64,000 bases of DNA from Garcia nutans (GCA_947685225.1 CANTUV010000002.1:2728001-2792000); one strand, 5' to 3'. Counted from the stretch's first letter, positions 11,086 through 22,451 are shown. Notes: a model not told the origin generated them from the sequence alone. A program made the numbers and translations.

Positions 11086-11345
11086 CACTACAAAAAACAT
11101 ATGCATTTTTCATTAGTAATTAAAACAAATCTATCAGTTAAAACATTTATCGACATAAATTTTGTGTTTGCAAAAACCTTCTCAGCATTCAACTTAAAGA
11201 GAGAAAAAGAATTTCATTGACAGTTATCAATAAATTGTTGACATAATGATTTGTAGTTAGAAAGATAAACTTTTATCAGTGACTAAGCTATTTATCGATA
11301 ATTCTCGATAGTACATCTGTCGGCAATTAAATGTTAGATTCCATA
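11086..11345 (+). mobile_element. Possible CACTA (En/Spm) transposon terminus
   Basis: The segment opens with CACTACAAAAAAC, the canonical plant CACTA terminal inverted repeat. Subterminal repeats follow, including TTTATCGACAT, TTATCAATAA and TTTATCGATAATTC, in both orientations, as in CACTA ends. The opposite terminus (TTTTTGTAGTG) was not found nearby: a TTTGTAGTG at 13473 lies inside solo LTR I and has no matching duplication. This is probably one orphan end. Confidence 0.5.
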
Positions 11346-12037
11346 TTGAGTTTAGAAATTTATCAATAATATGTTAGCATCTTATATTAGACTTATATTA
11401 ATTATTTAAATATCTTTCGATTGATAGACATGCCAGCTATATGGACTTTACTAGAGGTGGCCTGTCCAAGCAATTATTATGTCAAGACATCTCATTCTTA
11501 TGTCTCGATAAGCTTCTTTTTTTCAAGACCCTTCTTCTCTTATATATAGTCTACTTATTAACTTGATTACTTTTCATGTAGCTTCTACGTAAGAGGGCTT
11601 GTACTACTGAAACAAGTTCTTCTTCATAGGCCCCACCCATAGTGGAGGGAAGTATAGGATTAGTTGGCAACTAGTTGGCCTAACTAGATTTGTTCTTCAC
11701 ATACTATAATTTAGAGGGCCAATTTTGTAAAGGAACCATCGACCTTTAAGAAGTTACTACTGATTTTACCCCAACTAATGCTTTCTTAGTTAGACTTCCT
11801 CTTTTCTTGTTTTAAGATTTCCTTTTCTTTACTTCAGCATATCTCTTGACTATCTCTCTAGTGCAATGCCCTCGATCTTCCTTAAAGTATATCGACTGGC
11901 TCAATATAGGCTTGAAGAACCAGCTGACCCTTTACAGTCAACAAATGCAGGTATGTATGCATACACATGCATATCCTAAAGATTTTTAAATACAAATGCA
12001 AAGGTTTAATCATAGAACCATCTTTTTTATAGGTTGA
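11346..12037. other. Unrecognised sequence, possibly a decayed coding fragment
   Basis: Plus-strand frames here read short coding-like pieces (for example GLVGN and FTYYNLEGQFCKGT near 11650-11740) broken by stops and shifts. I could not connect them to a family. They could be an internal remnant of the CACTA element or of another gene. Confidence 0.25.
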
Positions 12038-12594
12038 TGTTGGAGTCCAACAAGCCCATTGCTTGGGAGATCTTCTTCATGGGCCTAGAGAGGAAACACA
12101 CTGTTTGACACCACACTCCAACCTAAAATCTTAAGTTGTTGAATTTATGGATCATTTCTGCTTATGTATCCTTCACTAAGTTCATCTCTTTTCAATGTGG
12201 GATTCCTCTCTTCCTCTCATAGTCGAAATTCTAAACAATCTCCCCCTTAAGTATAAGCTCCTACACTTGAAATTCCAATAATCTCCCCTTCAAGTGTGAG
12301 CTCCCACAGTTGAAATTCCAATAATTTGTCCCTTAAGTGTGAGCTCTCACATTAGGCTTGGGCTCCCTCTTGAGCATAATATTTTTCAAACTTGAGTATA
12401 CGGTGTCATCTTAGAGCACTTCTACTCCACTAATTTGGGCCAAAGGTAGTAACCTTACTCTTTCTCATAGAGATACCAACCATAAAATCTAACCACCATA
12501 TCCACACTGCTTCCTGCCAAACCATAAGCATTGATACCCATTCTTGGAGTTTAGAAAGCCCACTTACCTTGGAGATCTTCTCCGTGGGCCTAGT

Positions 12595-14162
12595 GATGGA
12601 GTGAAATTTTGATTAATATTTTGGATAATTCTAACCATGTTTTTAACTGTTTTCTAATTAAATTTAATGGATTTTTTTTGTTTGAGTTAGAATTCTCTTA
12701 TTTTGGCTTGGAAAGGCAAGATAAAAGGTTTTTAATGTTAAGTGGTATGAAATTGAAGAAAAATATGCAAGAATGAAGAAAAATCAAAAGCCGCGCCCAT
12801 GGCTCTTTAAGGCCACGACCCTGGACTTCAAATTGAGTTTACCACATCTAAAGATGAAGAAAAAATGAATTCTAGAAGAGAAATGAAACCTACGATAGGG
12901 GCAATACAAGGCCACGCCCATGGGATGTGTTTGCTTACTGCCCAATAGAAGATAAGGAAGAAAAGTTAGAATTTTTAGCCTATGATCAAAAGCCATATGG
13001 GGTATTTTGTTTCATTTATAGCTAAAAAATTTCTCAAAATAGTCCATATCCACCCAGGCCATGACCGTGGCACTCAAATGTCATGCCCATGGGGTAGATT
13101 TTTATGACTTAAAGCTGGAAAATTGGAAAAATGAAGAATAAAATAGTTGTAAACAATTGTACTCCAGCATTTGCCAACTTTTCTCCATCAAGAAACTTCC
13201 AAGCTCTCTATATAAACAAACATCCTCCCAAGATTTCAAGCATTGAAGAGAGATTGAAGTGAGAGCTAAGATTTCATTGAAGTTAGATTAAAGATTTGAT
13301 TATAGTTTAGATAAAGGATTGTATTAGAAAAATTCAAGTTTTTCTTTGGAGAGAAGAGTGAAACTAGGTTCAAAGAAGAGATTCAAGTTCCAAGTGGAGT
13401 TCTTCAATCCAAAGAATTAGAGTTTAATCTTTCTTATTATTTAATTTTTTTTCAATTGCTGTCTTTAATGTTTGTAGTGTTTTTTTTTAATTATGAGGAA
13501 TTAAATCTTATTTAGGGTTGGTTGCTTATATTAAATTTATTATGGAATACTATATGTTTATTTGATTTAATTAAGTTTATCCTTGATTATTTTGTTATCT
13601 TGATCTTAATACTTTAATTATCTAGCCAATAATTGATTGAATTTAAATGTTGTGTGATGGCGCTAGAGTGAAAGCATAACATTAGTCTGAGGAGATAACA
13701 AACTTAAGTAAGTTTTCACTTAGAGATAAGATTAACACTTAAGAGGTTAATTTAAGATTCTCATAAAACCTAATGATTTGGTTTAATTACTTATGATTGT
13801 GAGAGTAGACGTAAGGATTAAATTGATATTAGTTTTAGTACTTGAGAGAGACTAAAGCTTGATTTAGGAGAATCCAACCATGAATCAAAGGGAAACTGAA
13901 CTAAATTAATACTTTAGAAAATCTGTAGTAAATCAATAAATGGGACTTAACCTTAAGCTTAAAATCATTGGATTTAATTTTAAAGCAACTTATTCCATTT
14001 AAGTTAAGTTTAATCATAATTCAAATTTTGTTATCCAAATAATAATTAGTTTAATTGTTTGGTACCTAGAATTATCCTCATTGTGGGAACGATATTCTAC
14101 TTTTCACTTTATTACTTGATTTTGACATGTGCACTTGCAGATAGCTAGGCTAGGACCTAAAA
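12595..14162 (+). mobile_element. Solo LTR I with CCTAG target duplication
   Basis: A 1568-bp insertion inside the middle TRIM LTR, starting TGATGGAGTGAAATTTTG. CCTAG occurs at 12590-12594 and 14163-14167, and the first TRIM LTR shows the empty site. It contains a TATA box (TATATAAAC, 13209-13217). It ends with a U5-like segment (GTGGGAACGATATTC, then GTGCACTTGCAGATAG) resembling the U5 of Athila element C. The terminal bases are AAAA, not CA, so the 3' edge is mutated or slightly misplaced. Confidence 0.7.
12790..13217 (+). promoter_or_regulatory. GC-rich island (12790-13115) and TATA box of solo LTR I
   Basis: Words of the form GCCACGCCCATGGG, GCCGCGCCCATGGC and CCATGACCGTGG occur in an otherwise AT-rich LTR. 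CCCATGGG near 13095 is a perfect 8-bp palindrome; other dyads are weaker than in elements A and C. The TATA box lies about 95 bp downstream. The layout matches that of the other LTRs. Confidence 0.4.
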
Positions 14163-14795
14163 CCTAGTAAGGAAACACACTTCTTAAGTCTAACACCACA
14201 CTCCAATCCAAAATCTTAAGGCATTGAGTTTATGGATCCCTTCTACTTTTATATCTCTCACTAAGTCCATCTCTTTCCAATGTGAGATTCCTCTTTTCCT
14301 CTCATACTTGAAATTCCAATAATCTCCTCCTGAAGTGTGAGCTTTCATATTGGGTTTGGGCTCCTCCTTGAAATTTTAACAATCTCCCACTCTAGTGTGA
14401 GCTCCCACATTAGGCTTGGGCTCCCCCTTGAGCGAAATCTTTTCCAGACTTATTTATACTATGTCATATTAAAGCCTTTCTTCTTTACTGATCTAGTCCC
14501 ATCGAGAGTAGCTTTGCTCTTTCTCATGGAGATGCCAACTACAAAATCTAACCATCATCTATGTACTCATTCCTATTGAACTATCAGCTCTGATATTAAT
14601 TATTGGGTTCTAAGGAGCTCCCTTATTTAGGATATCTTCTTCATGGGCCTAATGAAAAAAATACACTTATTGGGGCTGGCATCACACCCTTAAGACATTG
14701 AATTTATAGGTCCTTTCCACTTATATATCCCTCACTAAGTCTATCTATTTATGATATGTGATTCTTTTTTTCCTCTCACACTTGAAATTTCAATA

Positions 14796-15219
14796 ATCTC
14801 CCCATCAAGTGTGAGCTCCTACACTTGACATTCCGACAGTTGCCCATTTTAACGCCTTGAGACAATCGAAGCCCTTAAGCATTCTTATATCTACATGGAC
14901 ATAGGGTACATTAATGCAAATAGGCCGAATATCCATGAGGATATACTTGCTAGATAAATTGAAATTCTTATTTCCTTAAAATGGCATTTTCTAATCCTTT
15001 TTTTATTCAACTATAATTAAACAAGTATATAAGCACCCTTTATGCCTCCAGTAACTTTTCAAAGCTTTAAGAACACATCAATATTCCAATATCTTTTAAT
15101 GTTTTGCAATTTCATCAATTTTTCACCCTTTTTTAAGAAGTTTCAATTTTTATTGGCTATTATCCCTCCCTTTTAATAGGTTAAACTATAACAAATGGGC
15201 TAAGGGATCTTTAAGCACC
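14796..15219. other. Spacer with no recognised content
   Basis: A leftover TRIM polypurine segment (ATCTCCCCATCAAGTGTGAG) is followed by AT-rich sequence without a recognised frame. Confidence 0.4.
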
Positions 15220-16200
15220 TATTTCATAAAAGAATCAACATCCCTTTACTTAGGGTTGATTCCTACTTTTGGGATCCTCTTGACCATGTATTTCATTCTA
15301 GAGATCAGGAGTTGTGTCCATTGATTGAAGAATTTATTACTATTATGGAGTTGTCTTTTTTGAAGGTCACCCCATTAGTTCTTCCCTTACTAGTGACACC
15401 CTTTCGTGATGCTTTCTGACTGTAAATCAATTAAGGGAAGTCTTGGAACCCTGTAGATTTCTGAATTTGGAAAATTGCTTGAGTTAAGAGATTCTTCCAA
15501 TTTAAGTAAAGTTAATCTCTTAGCTTTGGCATCATAGCTTAATTCTTATTGGTTTATGTGAATGGAAGGGGAAAATATTCCATTCTTAGACTCATAAGGT
15601 AGATGAAAAAGGGAAATCATTTCCTCCCATTAATCTTGGTTGAAGCTCTACTCAGCTCGGATAAAGTTAGGAAGAGTCGATCAAAAAGCTGACGAGAAGT
15701 TTCTTACTTCTTTAGGTAACATTTATTTCTGTCAATATTGATTTCCTTGCAGTTTTTGTCTTTCTCTTTGATGAAAATTTCCTTTTTTATTTATTTCATG
15801 TGTGGTTATGAGAAAAATTGATGCTAGTTGCTCCCCTTCTTAATCTTCATGCTCACATACCTCAAGAGTTTAGATATCGCCCATCTTTTTCAATTTTAGG
15901 GCCATATGCTAGTATGGGTAGTTTTCTAACCAATAAAAGAGATGAGGCCTTTCACTTAACTTGCCCTTGATGGAAGTTAGAGTATGCAAGCTAAGCTTTT
16001 ATAAATAATGCAGTTGTGTTAGTGGGCCTTTAAGACATCTGTTAGTATACACCTGTCTGGCTCCAATGCTAGTTCGTGCCCCACCAATGTCATTTGGCAA
16101 AAAATAAACCTACTAAAATGGATGGGGGAATATAGAGCCCTAGACTTTTGAGTCATTTAGAGGGTATCTGGTCTTTTAGTCCCATTCAACTTGAAGTAGA

Positions 16201-17762
16201 TGTTTTATTAGTTTTTGTTATAGATTTGTGTCTTGTTTATTATGATAATTATTGTTTTCTTTAGGTATTTTGTTACTTTTAATATGTTTATTTAGTGTTT
16301 TCATTAATTTTGGTAGTTTTAGTTTATTTCAGTGTTTATGTCGTTTTTGTCCTAGTTTTTAATGTGTGTTTACATTTTGTTGGTTAATGTTCATTTAATT
16401 CTTGTTTAAAGTTTGTTTCAAGTTTTGTTTTAGGTTAAAAAAGCAAGGAACCAAATTGAAGGAAAAAAGGGACAGTAGCTGACACAGGCAGAGGACACGG
16501 CCAAGCTTGTGGCCGTGTCCCATACCAAGTTAAAGAGAAGATCAAGACACAGAGAGGGACACAAGCAAGGGACACGGCCAAGCTTGTGGCCGTGTCCCTC
16601 CAAAGATGCTCAGACACGGCCAAGTTGCTTAAGCCTGGCCGTGTCTCACTTAAATCCAAAGCAAAGAAGAAGAAACTCTCACAGAAGCAAACACAAGCAA
16701 GGGACACGGCCAAGCTTGTGGCCATGTCCCTCCAATTCACCTCCAACACGGCCAAGTTCACTCCAACTTGGCCGTGTCACTCATGGATTAATGAAGACGC
16801 GCGGAGGTTTCGTATAAATATTAAAGTTAGGGTTTTCTTAATGGTTGTTGAAAGTTTGAGAGCTGTTTAGCCGTCAAAGAAAGTTTTAGGGTTTTACATT
16901 TGTTTTCTTTGATTTTGATTACACTTTGATTAATCTAGCTTAGATTAGATTGTTCTAGCCATTGATACATCCTTCTTGTAAGATTTGAACAAGAGATTCT
17001 TCAGAAGCTTCAAGGAGTTTGTAATTTGATTTTGTTCTTGAACTTTATCTCTTTATTTTCATTGGAATTGTATTTATGGATATTATCATGTCTAAATTGA
17101 TTTCTTTGAATATTAATGAGATGAGTATGTTTGATAGCATTATCAACTAATTTTATCTAGTCTAGGGTTTGTATGGATTGTATGAATTGGTTATTACTCT
17201 TAACTTAATTATTTCTTTAAGCCTTTATTGAATGAATTATTGCTAATATATAATTGATTGGCCACCAATTATGTGTTTTAGGTATTAGATGATGGATTGA
17301 GAGATGAAGTCTAATGCTGGAAGAATTCAATTAAGGACTTAGGTGAATTAGAGATATAACCCAGGAAAAGATTATTTCAATTGTAACAAGATTAGTTGAA
17401 AGAGGTTTGAATGCGAGCTTATTTCCTTTATTCAATTAATTAAGTTGCTTGAGATTTAATCTTTGAAATTAAATTGGTTAAGAGGAATAACCATTCATAC
17501 ATATAAGTAGTAGAGAAGTGCAAACCCATTCTATTAAGTGAATCAATTCATCAGTTTAGTTTACTTTTATTTGCTTTAAATTTCAATCAATCTTTTTCAT
17601 TAGTTAACAATTTAAATTTATTCATTACTTGTTATTTATAATCGATAATCAATTAGCTACTTTAGCTTCCTTGTGAGACGACCTTGGGGCAATCATCTTT
17701 GCTACAACTACCTCGTATACTTGCGAGTGACGCTTTGTGGTAGAGTTAATTCGAGCGCAACA
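16201..17762 (+). repeat. 5' LTR of element A
   Basis: 1562 bp, from TGTTTTATTAG to GAGCGCAACA. It holds a dyad island, a TATA box, and a U5 with the words CCTTGTGAGACGACCTTGGG and CTTGCGAGTGACGC. It differs from the 3' LTR by scattered substitutions and a 10-bp indel near 17180. Confidence 0.92.
16493..16820 (+). promoter_or_regulatory. CACGGCC dyad island and TATA box, element A 5' LTR
   Basis: Five inverted repeats lie in 290 bp. The first is GGACACGGCC (16493-16502), an 8-base centre AAGCTTGT, then GGCCGTGTCC (16511-16520). Others start near 16570, 16611, 16702 and 16746. The TATA box TATAAATA is at 16813-16820, about 35 bp after the last dyad. The same block recurs in the 3' LTR (24325-24651). 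Reading frames across it on both strands are by-products of the palindromes. Confidence 0.75.
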
Positions 17763-17768
17763 AGTTTT

Positions 17769-17786
17769 TGGCGCCGCTGCCAGGGA
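17769..17786 (+). other. Primer-binding site of element A (tRNA-Asp type)
   Basis: TGGCGCCGCTGCCAGGGA starts six bases after the LTR. It matches the complement of the plant tRNA-Asp 3' end (CCCCGGCAACGGCGCCA), with two apparent mismatches. Element B has a closer match. Confidence 0.85.
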
Positions 17787-17900
17787 AGCTAATTGGCGTA
17801 ATTGTTTATTAGTCATAGATATTTTAGATTATTTTTCATTGTTTACTTTTTTTTATTTGTCTTTTGCTTTTAATAATTTCTTTTTCTAGAAACTCTGTTT

Positions 17901-20348
17901 ATGCAAGGCAGGAGATCACTCGAAGGAGAGTTGTATCCATTTATTCCAGAAATTCAGAGAGTGAAAAGGAGCAGGGAAGAGTTTGAACTTTATACAGGAT
18001 TTGATACTACAGAGGAGGACACTTCTGATTTTGAGTTGGAATATGCACAATCTGTTAAAATGGCAGAAGAAAGACAAAGGACTATGAGAGACTTTGCTAG
18101 ACCTATCATTGGAACTTCCACCTCTTGCATAAGACTGAAAGATGCAGCAAGGAATTATGAGTTGAAGATCATTCATTACAATATGCTGCCATCATTCTAT
18201 GGAGTTCCAAATGAAGATCCTTTGAACTTTATTTGGGATTTTTATTCTACCCTCAACACTTTTCCGTTGGGAGGACTAACAGAAGATCAGTTGAGGATGA
18301 GATGTTTTCCATATACTTTGAAGGATAGGGCAAAGAGTTGGCTTATGATGTTGCCCGAAAACTCTTTGACAACTTGGGAGCAAGTTTATAACAAGTTCAT
18401 GGGCAAGTTTTATTCACATCAAAAGACAGCTGAATTGAGAGGGAAGATTGCTACATTCTCTCAATTTGAAGGAGAACCATTTCATGAGGCTTGGGACAGA
18501 TTTAAGATGCTATTGATCCAGTGTCCACACCATCACTACCCACTTCAACTTCTTAATCAGTTTTTCTATGATGGTCTAACCCAGCAATTTCAGAACACTG
18601 TTGATAATGCAGCTGGGGGAGCTATGGGAGAAAAGACAGCTGATGAAACTTATGAGATCTTTGAGATGTTGGGAGCTAATTCTCAACAGAAAAGTGTAAG
18701 GGGAAGAAGTAAAGGGGTGGATCAACTGGAAGCCAATAGTGAGATGGTCAATCAGATAGCTGAGTTGACAAAGCAAGTGCAGATGCTGAATATGAAGAAC
18801 AATATTTCTTCATCTACTCAAGAAGTGTGTGGAATCTGTGGGGCTTTCGAGCATGGAGCAAATATATGCCCCTCTGCATATGAGTCTTTTGGTAATGAAG
18901 CTGAGAAAGTCAATGCTATGGGGGGATTTCAACCAAGGGCCCAGAATGATCCTTACTCCAATTCATACAGCCCTGGTTGGCGGAATCATCCTAATTTTTC
19001 CTGGGCAACAAATAATTCTCAGCAGCCTTTCCATTTTCTCCAGAGACAGAATCAACAACAGGGCCAATCCTTAAATCAAGGAAAGTCTAAGATACAGAGT
19101 TTGGAGGAAAGTTTACAAGCTTTCATCCAAGTCAATGCTAAAAATCAAGAGATGACCAACAAGAGGCTGGATTCATTAGAAGCATCTTTTAAGAAAGTGG
19201 AGACTCAAGTAGGGCAACTTGCACAACAGATGCATATTCAACAAAAGGGGAAATTCCCAAGTCAACCTGAGCAGGCACAATCAGTGACTGTTCTTAGAAG
19301 TGCTAAGGAAATTAACAATAATGTTGAAAATGATTCTGTGAATGCAGGTGACCAAGAGAACAAGGAGGAAGGAGAACTAGAGAACAAAGGTGCTGGAGAT
19401 AGATCAATGAAGAAGTCCCCTTCAGTAGATTTACACAAGGCCAGCAATCCATACCGGCCACCTATACCATTCCCCAGCAGGTTGAAGGATGATAAACCAG
19501 ATAAGCAATTTTCTAACATTTTCAACATGCTGTCAAAGGTAAGTATTAACTTACCCTTACTTGAAGCAATAAAGAACATGCCGGCTTATGCCAAATTCTT
19601 CAAAGAGCTGATCGCCAAGAAAAAGAGGTATGAGCCGAATGAAAAGGTGATAGTTTCAGAGGTAGCTAGTGCTGTTCTGCAGCATAAACTACCTCCCAAG
19701 CTAAAGGATCCTGGTAGCTTTATAATTCAAATTACTGTGGGGAATGGAAAGGGGACTGATGGCATGTGTGATCTAGGAGCCAGTGTAAATTTGATGCCTT
19801 ATTCTGTGTATAAAGAATTAGAACTAGGGGAACTTAAAACAACTAAAATGGTGTTGCAATTAGCTGATAGATCTCTTAGATTCCCGAAAGGGGTTATAGA
19901 AGATGTGTTAGTGAAGGTTGGAGGGTTAATAGTACCTGTGGATTTTATAGTTCTTGACATGGAAGGAAGTAACCCTACACCATCAGCACACACTATTTTG
20001 CTGGGTAGGCCTTTTATGGCTACTACCAACACTTTAATAGATGTTAAAAATGGTAAATTATCAATGACTGTATTGGGACAAACTATTGATTTTTCTATTT
20101 TTAACACTTCTTCCATTCCTACAACTGCTTTATATGAGGATTGTTTTTTAATTAATTGTGTTGAAGCAGTTGTTTCAGATATTTTCTTGCAGACAGGTTC
20201 CTCAGATAAATTGGAGCTGACACTGACCTTAGAAGAGGGGGCTAAACCAGTGAGGGAGACCCAAAGGTGCCTTAACCCAAAGGCATTTGAGAGCTCGAGG
20301 AACTATAAGGATCGCACTAAAGTACTTCATGAAAGATTTATTGTGTGA
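17901..20348 (+). CDS. Athila Gag-protease polyprotein with truncated pol
   Basis: An 815-residue intact ORF. A gag-type capsid domain occupies roughly residues 90-240 (PLNFIWDFYSTLNTFPLG, RMRCFPYTLKDRAKSWL, GEPFHEAWDRFKMLL). A CCHC knuckle is at residues 310-323 (CGICGAFEHGANIC). A coiled-coil-prone NQEMTNKRLDSLEASF segment follows. An aspartic protease has DLGASVNLMPYSVY (Asp near 624) and a second motif ILLGRPFM. It then runs into the start of RT (TLEEGAKPVRETQR) and jumps to the integrase C-terminus (ESSRNYKDRT). The start is the ATG before QGRRSLEGEL, conserved in element B. Two deletions removed pol without closing the frame. Structural proteins could still be made. Confidence 0.9.
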   Translation: MQGRRSLEGELYPFIPEIQRVKRSREEFELYTGFDTTEEDTSDFELEYAQSVKMAEERQRTMRDFARPIIGTSTSCIRLKDAARNYELKIIHYNMLPSFYGVPNEDPLNFIWDFYSTLNTFPLGGLTEDQLRMRCFPYTLKDRAKSWLMMLPENSLTTWEQVYNKFMGKFYSHQKTAELRGKIATFSQFEGEPFHEAWDRFKMLLIQCPHHHYPLQLLNQFFYDGLTQQFQNTVDNAAGGAMGEKTADETYEIFEMLGANSQQKSVRGRSKGVDQLEANSEMVNQIAELTKQVQMLNMKNNISSSTQEVCGICGAFEHGANICPSAYESFGNEAEKVNAMGGFQPRAQNDPYSNSYSPGWRNHPNFSWATNNSQQPFHFLQRQNQQQGQSLNQGKSKIQSLEESLQAFIQVNAKNQEMTNKRLDSLEASFKKVETQVGQLAQQMHIQQKGKFPSQPEQAQSVTVLRSAKEINNNVENDSVNAGDQENKEEGELENKGAGDRSMKKSPSVDLHKASNPYRPPIPFPSRLKDDKPDKQFSNIFNMLSKVSINLPLLEAIKNMPAYAKFFKELIAKKKRYEPNEKVIVSEVASAVLQHKLPPKLKDPGSFIIQITVGNGKGTDGMCDLGASVNLMPYSVYKELELGELKTTKMVLQLADRSLRFPKGVIEDVLVKVGGLIVPVDFIVLDMEGSNPTPSAHTILLGRPFMATTNTLIDVKNGKLSMTVLGQTIDFSIFNTSSIPTTALYEDCFLINCVEAVVSDIFLQTGSSDKLELTLTLEEGAKPVRETQRCLNPKAFESSRNYKDRTKVLHERFIV

Positions 20349-20594
20349 TAGACATTGAGTCCAGGTATGAAAGTTTTACTTTTTAACTCTCGACTCTGTC
20401 TATTTCCAGGTAAACTAAAGTCTTGATGGAGTGGTCCTTTCGAGATAATTCAGGTATGTCCTTCTGGTGCCATTGAATTGCTTAACTCTCGAACCAATAA
20501 GACTTTTAAAGTAAATGGACAGAGAGTTAAACCATATAAAGAAGGATTTCAAGAAGTAAGGATCACTGACAGGACTTTGATCCACGATCCCTAA
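20349..20594 (+). pseudogene. Integrase C-terminal remnant (GPF module) of element A
   Basis: After the stop that ends the gag-protease ORF, the sequence still matches the integrase tail of element B. It has a WSGPFEI segment near 20431, then PSGAIELLNSRTN and VKPYKEGFQEVRI, and ends at the codon pair before TAA near 20592. At least one stop interrupts it. It marks the right edge of the deleted pol. Confidence 0.75.
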
Positions 20595-20835
20595 GTCTTG
20601 CAGTGATGTCCAACTTTATGACATTAAAGAAGCACTAAATGGGAGGCAACCCATCGGTTTGAATTTCTTTTTCATAGTTGTAACTTTAAATTTAGCAAAT
20701 TTTGATTTTATGTTCGGTTTAAATAAATGGAATGGGTGCTTTGATCGGTTTTTATTTTGTGTTTCAGGGTGGTTTAAAGAAGAAGGTTTGCAAAATCTTT
20801 AAGAATTAAATTAAAAAAAAAGTTAAAAAGGGCAG

Positions 20836-21112
20836 TAGGTGACACGGCCAAGGAGCTTGGCCGTGTCCCTTGGCCGTGTCACATGGGACACGGCCAAGCT
20901 TCACCAAAAATCAACTTTCCTTCATTTTTGCAAATTTTTCTTACAGTAGAGGACACACCCATGGGACACGGCCAAGTCACTGGCCGTGTCCCTCCAAGAG
21001 TATCAGACACGGCCGTGTCCACGAAGACTTAGCCGTGTCTCTTCAATTTCACACACTAGACACGGCCAAGTTCACCCCAACACAGCCGTGTCCCCTCACT
21101 TTTACTCTTTAA
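20836..21112 (+). promoter_or_regulatory. Internal CACGGCC dyad island before the ATHILA ORF, element A
   Basis: At least four copies of CACGGCCAAG/CTTGGCCGTG-type dyads lie between the pol remnant and the ATHILA ORF. They are followed by a TTTAAAAAATC stretch, a CT-rich run (CTCTCTCGCTCTCTC near 21165) and then the ORF ATG at 21350. The order of island, A/T core and pyrimidine leader is that of a promoter. It mirrors the LTR arrangement, and element B has the same block. Promoter function is inference. Confidence 0.45.
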
Positions 21113-21349
21113 AAAATCGATTTTTGCACTTTTTCCTCATTCAATCCCTAATTTTCTATTTGTTATCTCTCTCGCTCTCTCATTTTCTCTCTCTCGCAAC
21201 CTCCATTAATTGTGCTTCCAAGCTCCAAATCCTCCATTAAAGCTCATCTTTCTTCACCAAAACTAGAATTAATTTGTTAAAACTTATTTTTCTCTCACAA
21301 AAGATCGATTTAATCAAGTTTTGGTGTTGAATTTTTCAGATTTCTCAAG

Positions 21350-22451
21350 ATGCCAAGAACAAAGATAGTTTCACACCACAAGAAGAAGAGACCTACAACT
21401 GAAGGGGCTTCTTCATCTTCATCGGTTTCATCTTTGAAGAAAGCAAATCTTTTGGCTCGGGGTTTCTTCTCGACGAGGTATGTAAATGATGAATCCCTTA
21501 ATGCTCTGAAAATTAGGACTAATTTTTATCGTTATGTGCAAATTCTTGGGTGGGAGAACCTAGTCTCCTTGCGACCTTTGCAGTTTCAAGAGCTGAGTTT
21601 GGAATTTTTGACGTCTCTTAAGGTTGAAAGAGATGAACAAAAAATTTACTCTAGGATGAGTTTTAGATTGCTTGGGAAATCGTTTGTGATTAATATTGAA
21701 CAATTGAATGCTATATATGGTTTCCATCAACATGGGGGAAAGGTCGGTACCTAAAGAGTTTAAACAGCAATTTGCTTGGGAAGCATTAGGCTCGGGAACT
21801 TATGTGGCCAAATCGGCCAAAGCATCTAAATTGAGAAATCCCGCTTTGAGGTATTTGCATCGTTTTATGTCCTGCGGATTCTTTGCTAGGAAGGAGAGCC
21901 CGGGTGTGGTGGAATTGAGTGAGCTATTTTTTCTGGATTGTGCTTGTAATGCAGTGCCTGTTAGTTCCGGCTATTGGTTAGCTGATGTTTTTGATAGTGT
22001 GGCCAATAAAAGGAGGGGGGCAATTTGTATTGGAGGGTTGATCACCACATTAGCAGTAGCCCTTCTTTAGGATTTTATCCCGAGTACCAGTCGCATGACT
22101 AGAATTTTGGGTAATGACTCATTGGATTTGGCCACATTAGAAAAGATGCATATGGTGGAGCACAGGAGAGGGGCTTATATGATGGCTTCAGCTGAGCCAG
22201 AAGCACCGGGGGACAGGCAGAAGAGAGCACGGTTTCAAGAGGAGTCCGACTCGGATTCTCTTGGTTTAGATGAAGATGCTCCGATCTCTGGTAATCAAGA
22301 AATACTTAATAGGATTGAGGCATTGGAGGGCAAGGTGGACCGTAACCATGCTGCGATCTTGCAGCAGTTGAAACAGATTAATAGCAACCTTGCAAAGATT
22401 TTGAGTCTCCATCCCTCGGCTGCTTCCTCTTCACACCCACCTTCACCGTAG
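21350..22451 (+). pseudogene. ATHILA ORF (PF03078-like) of element A, frameshifted
   Basis: The lineage-specific ORF downstream of pol in Athila elements; its function is unknown and it sits where env-like genes occur. The N-terminus has a basic nuclear-localisation-like stretch (HHKKKRPTTE) and then ARGFFSTRYVND and LGWENLVSLRPLQFQEL. Around 21720 the frame shifts, and the protein continues as VPKEFKQQFAWEALG. A TAG at 22068-22070 interrupts it where element B has a sense codon. The last 118 codons are acidic and end with a coiled-coil heptad region (ILNRIEALEGKVDRNH). Two lesions make it non-functional. Confidence 0.82.

Larger units (their letters stand above)
12038..14795 (-). mobile_element. 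Tandem TRIM-like element with three LTR copies, interrupted by solo LTR I
   Basis: Three related LTRs of roughly 200 bp occur at 12038-12237, at 12542-12594 plus 14168-14321, and at 14601-14795. Each begins with a TTGGAGT or TTGGGTTC form. Each ends in a GAAATTCCAATA-like form followed by ATCTCCCC, a polypurine tract on the minus strand. The two spacers end in degenerate complements of the initiator-Met primer site (near 12528 and 14586, GCTCTGATA). This gives LTR-internal-LTR-internal-LTR, the tandem form known for terminal-repeat retrotransposons in miniature. Spacers are only about 0.25-0.3 kb and have no ORF. The words CAAGTGTGAGCTCC next to the tract are locally repeated. Confidence 0.65.

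Noticed and set aside
13470..13482. Second terminal repeat of the CACTA element (TTTGTAGTG)
   Set aside because: It lies inside solo LTR I, matches only part of the expected inverted repeat and has no 3-bp duplication partner at 11083-11085.
16435..16870. Overlapping frames on both strands (also 24266-24648, 20870-21240, 30511-30792, 36695-37232, 40389-40670, 27043-27824, 43997-44571, 47996-48549) coding for repeated DTAKL/RPSLWPCP/TATSLAVSL-like peptides
   Set aside because: They are translations of the palindromic islands in LTRs. The peptides simply repeat the dyad words, differ between strands only by symmetry, and have no domain. They are not genes.
21350..22451. Envelope gene making A or B an endogenous retrovirus
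   Set aside because: The ORF downstream of pol shows no signal peptide, transmembrane segment or fusion-peptide-like stretch. It matches the ATHILA ORF family, whose function is unknown.
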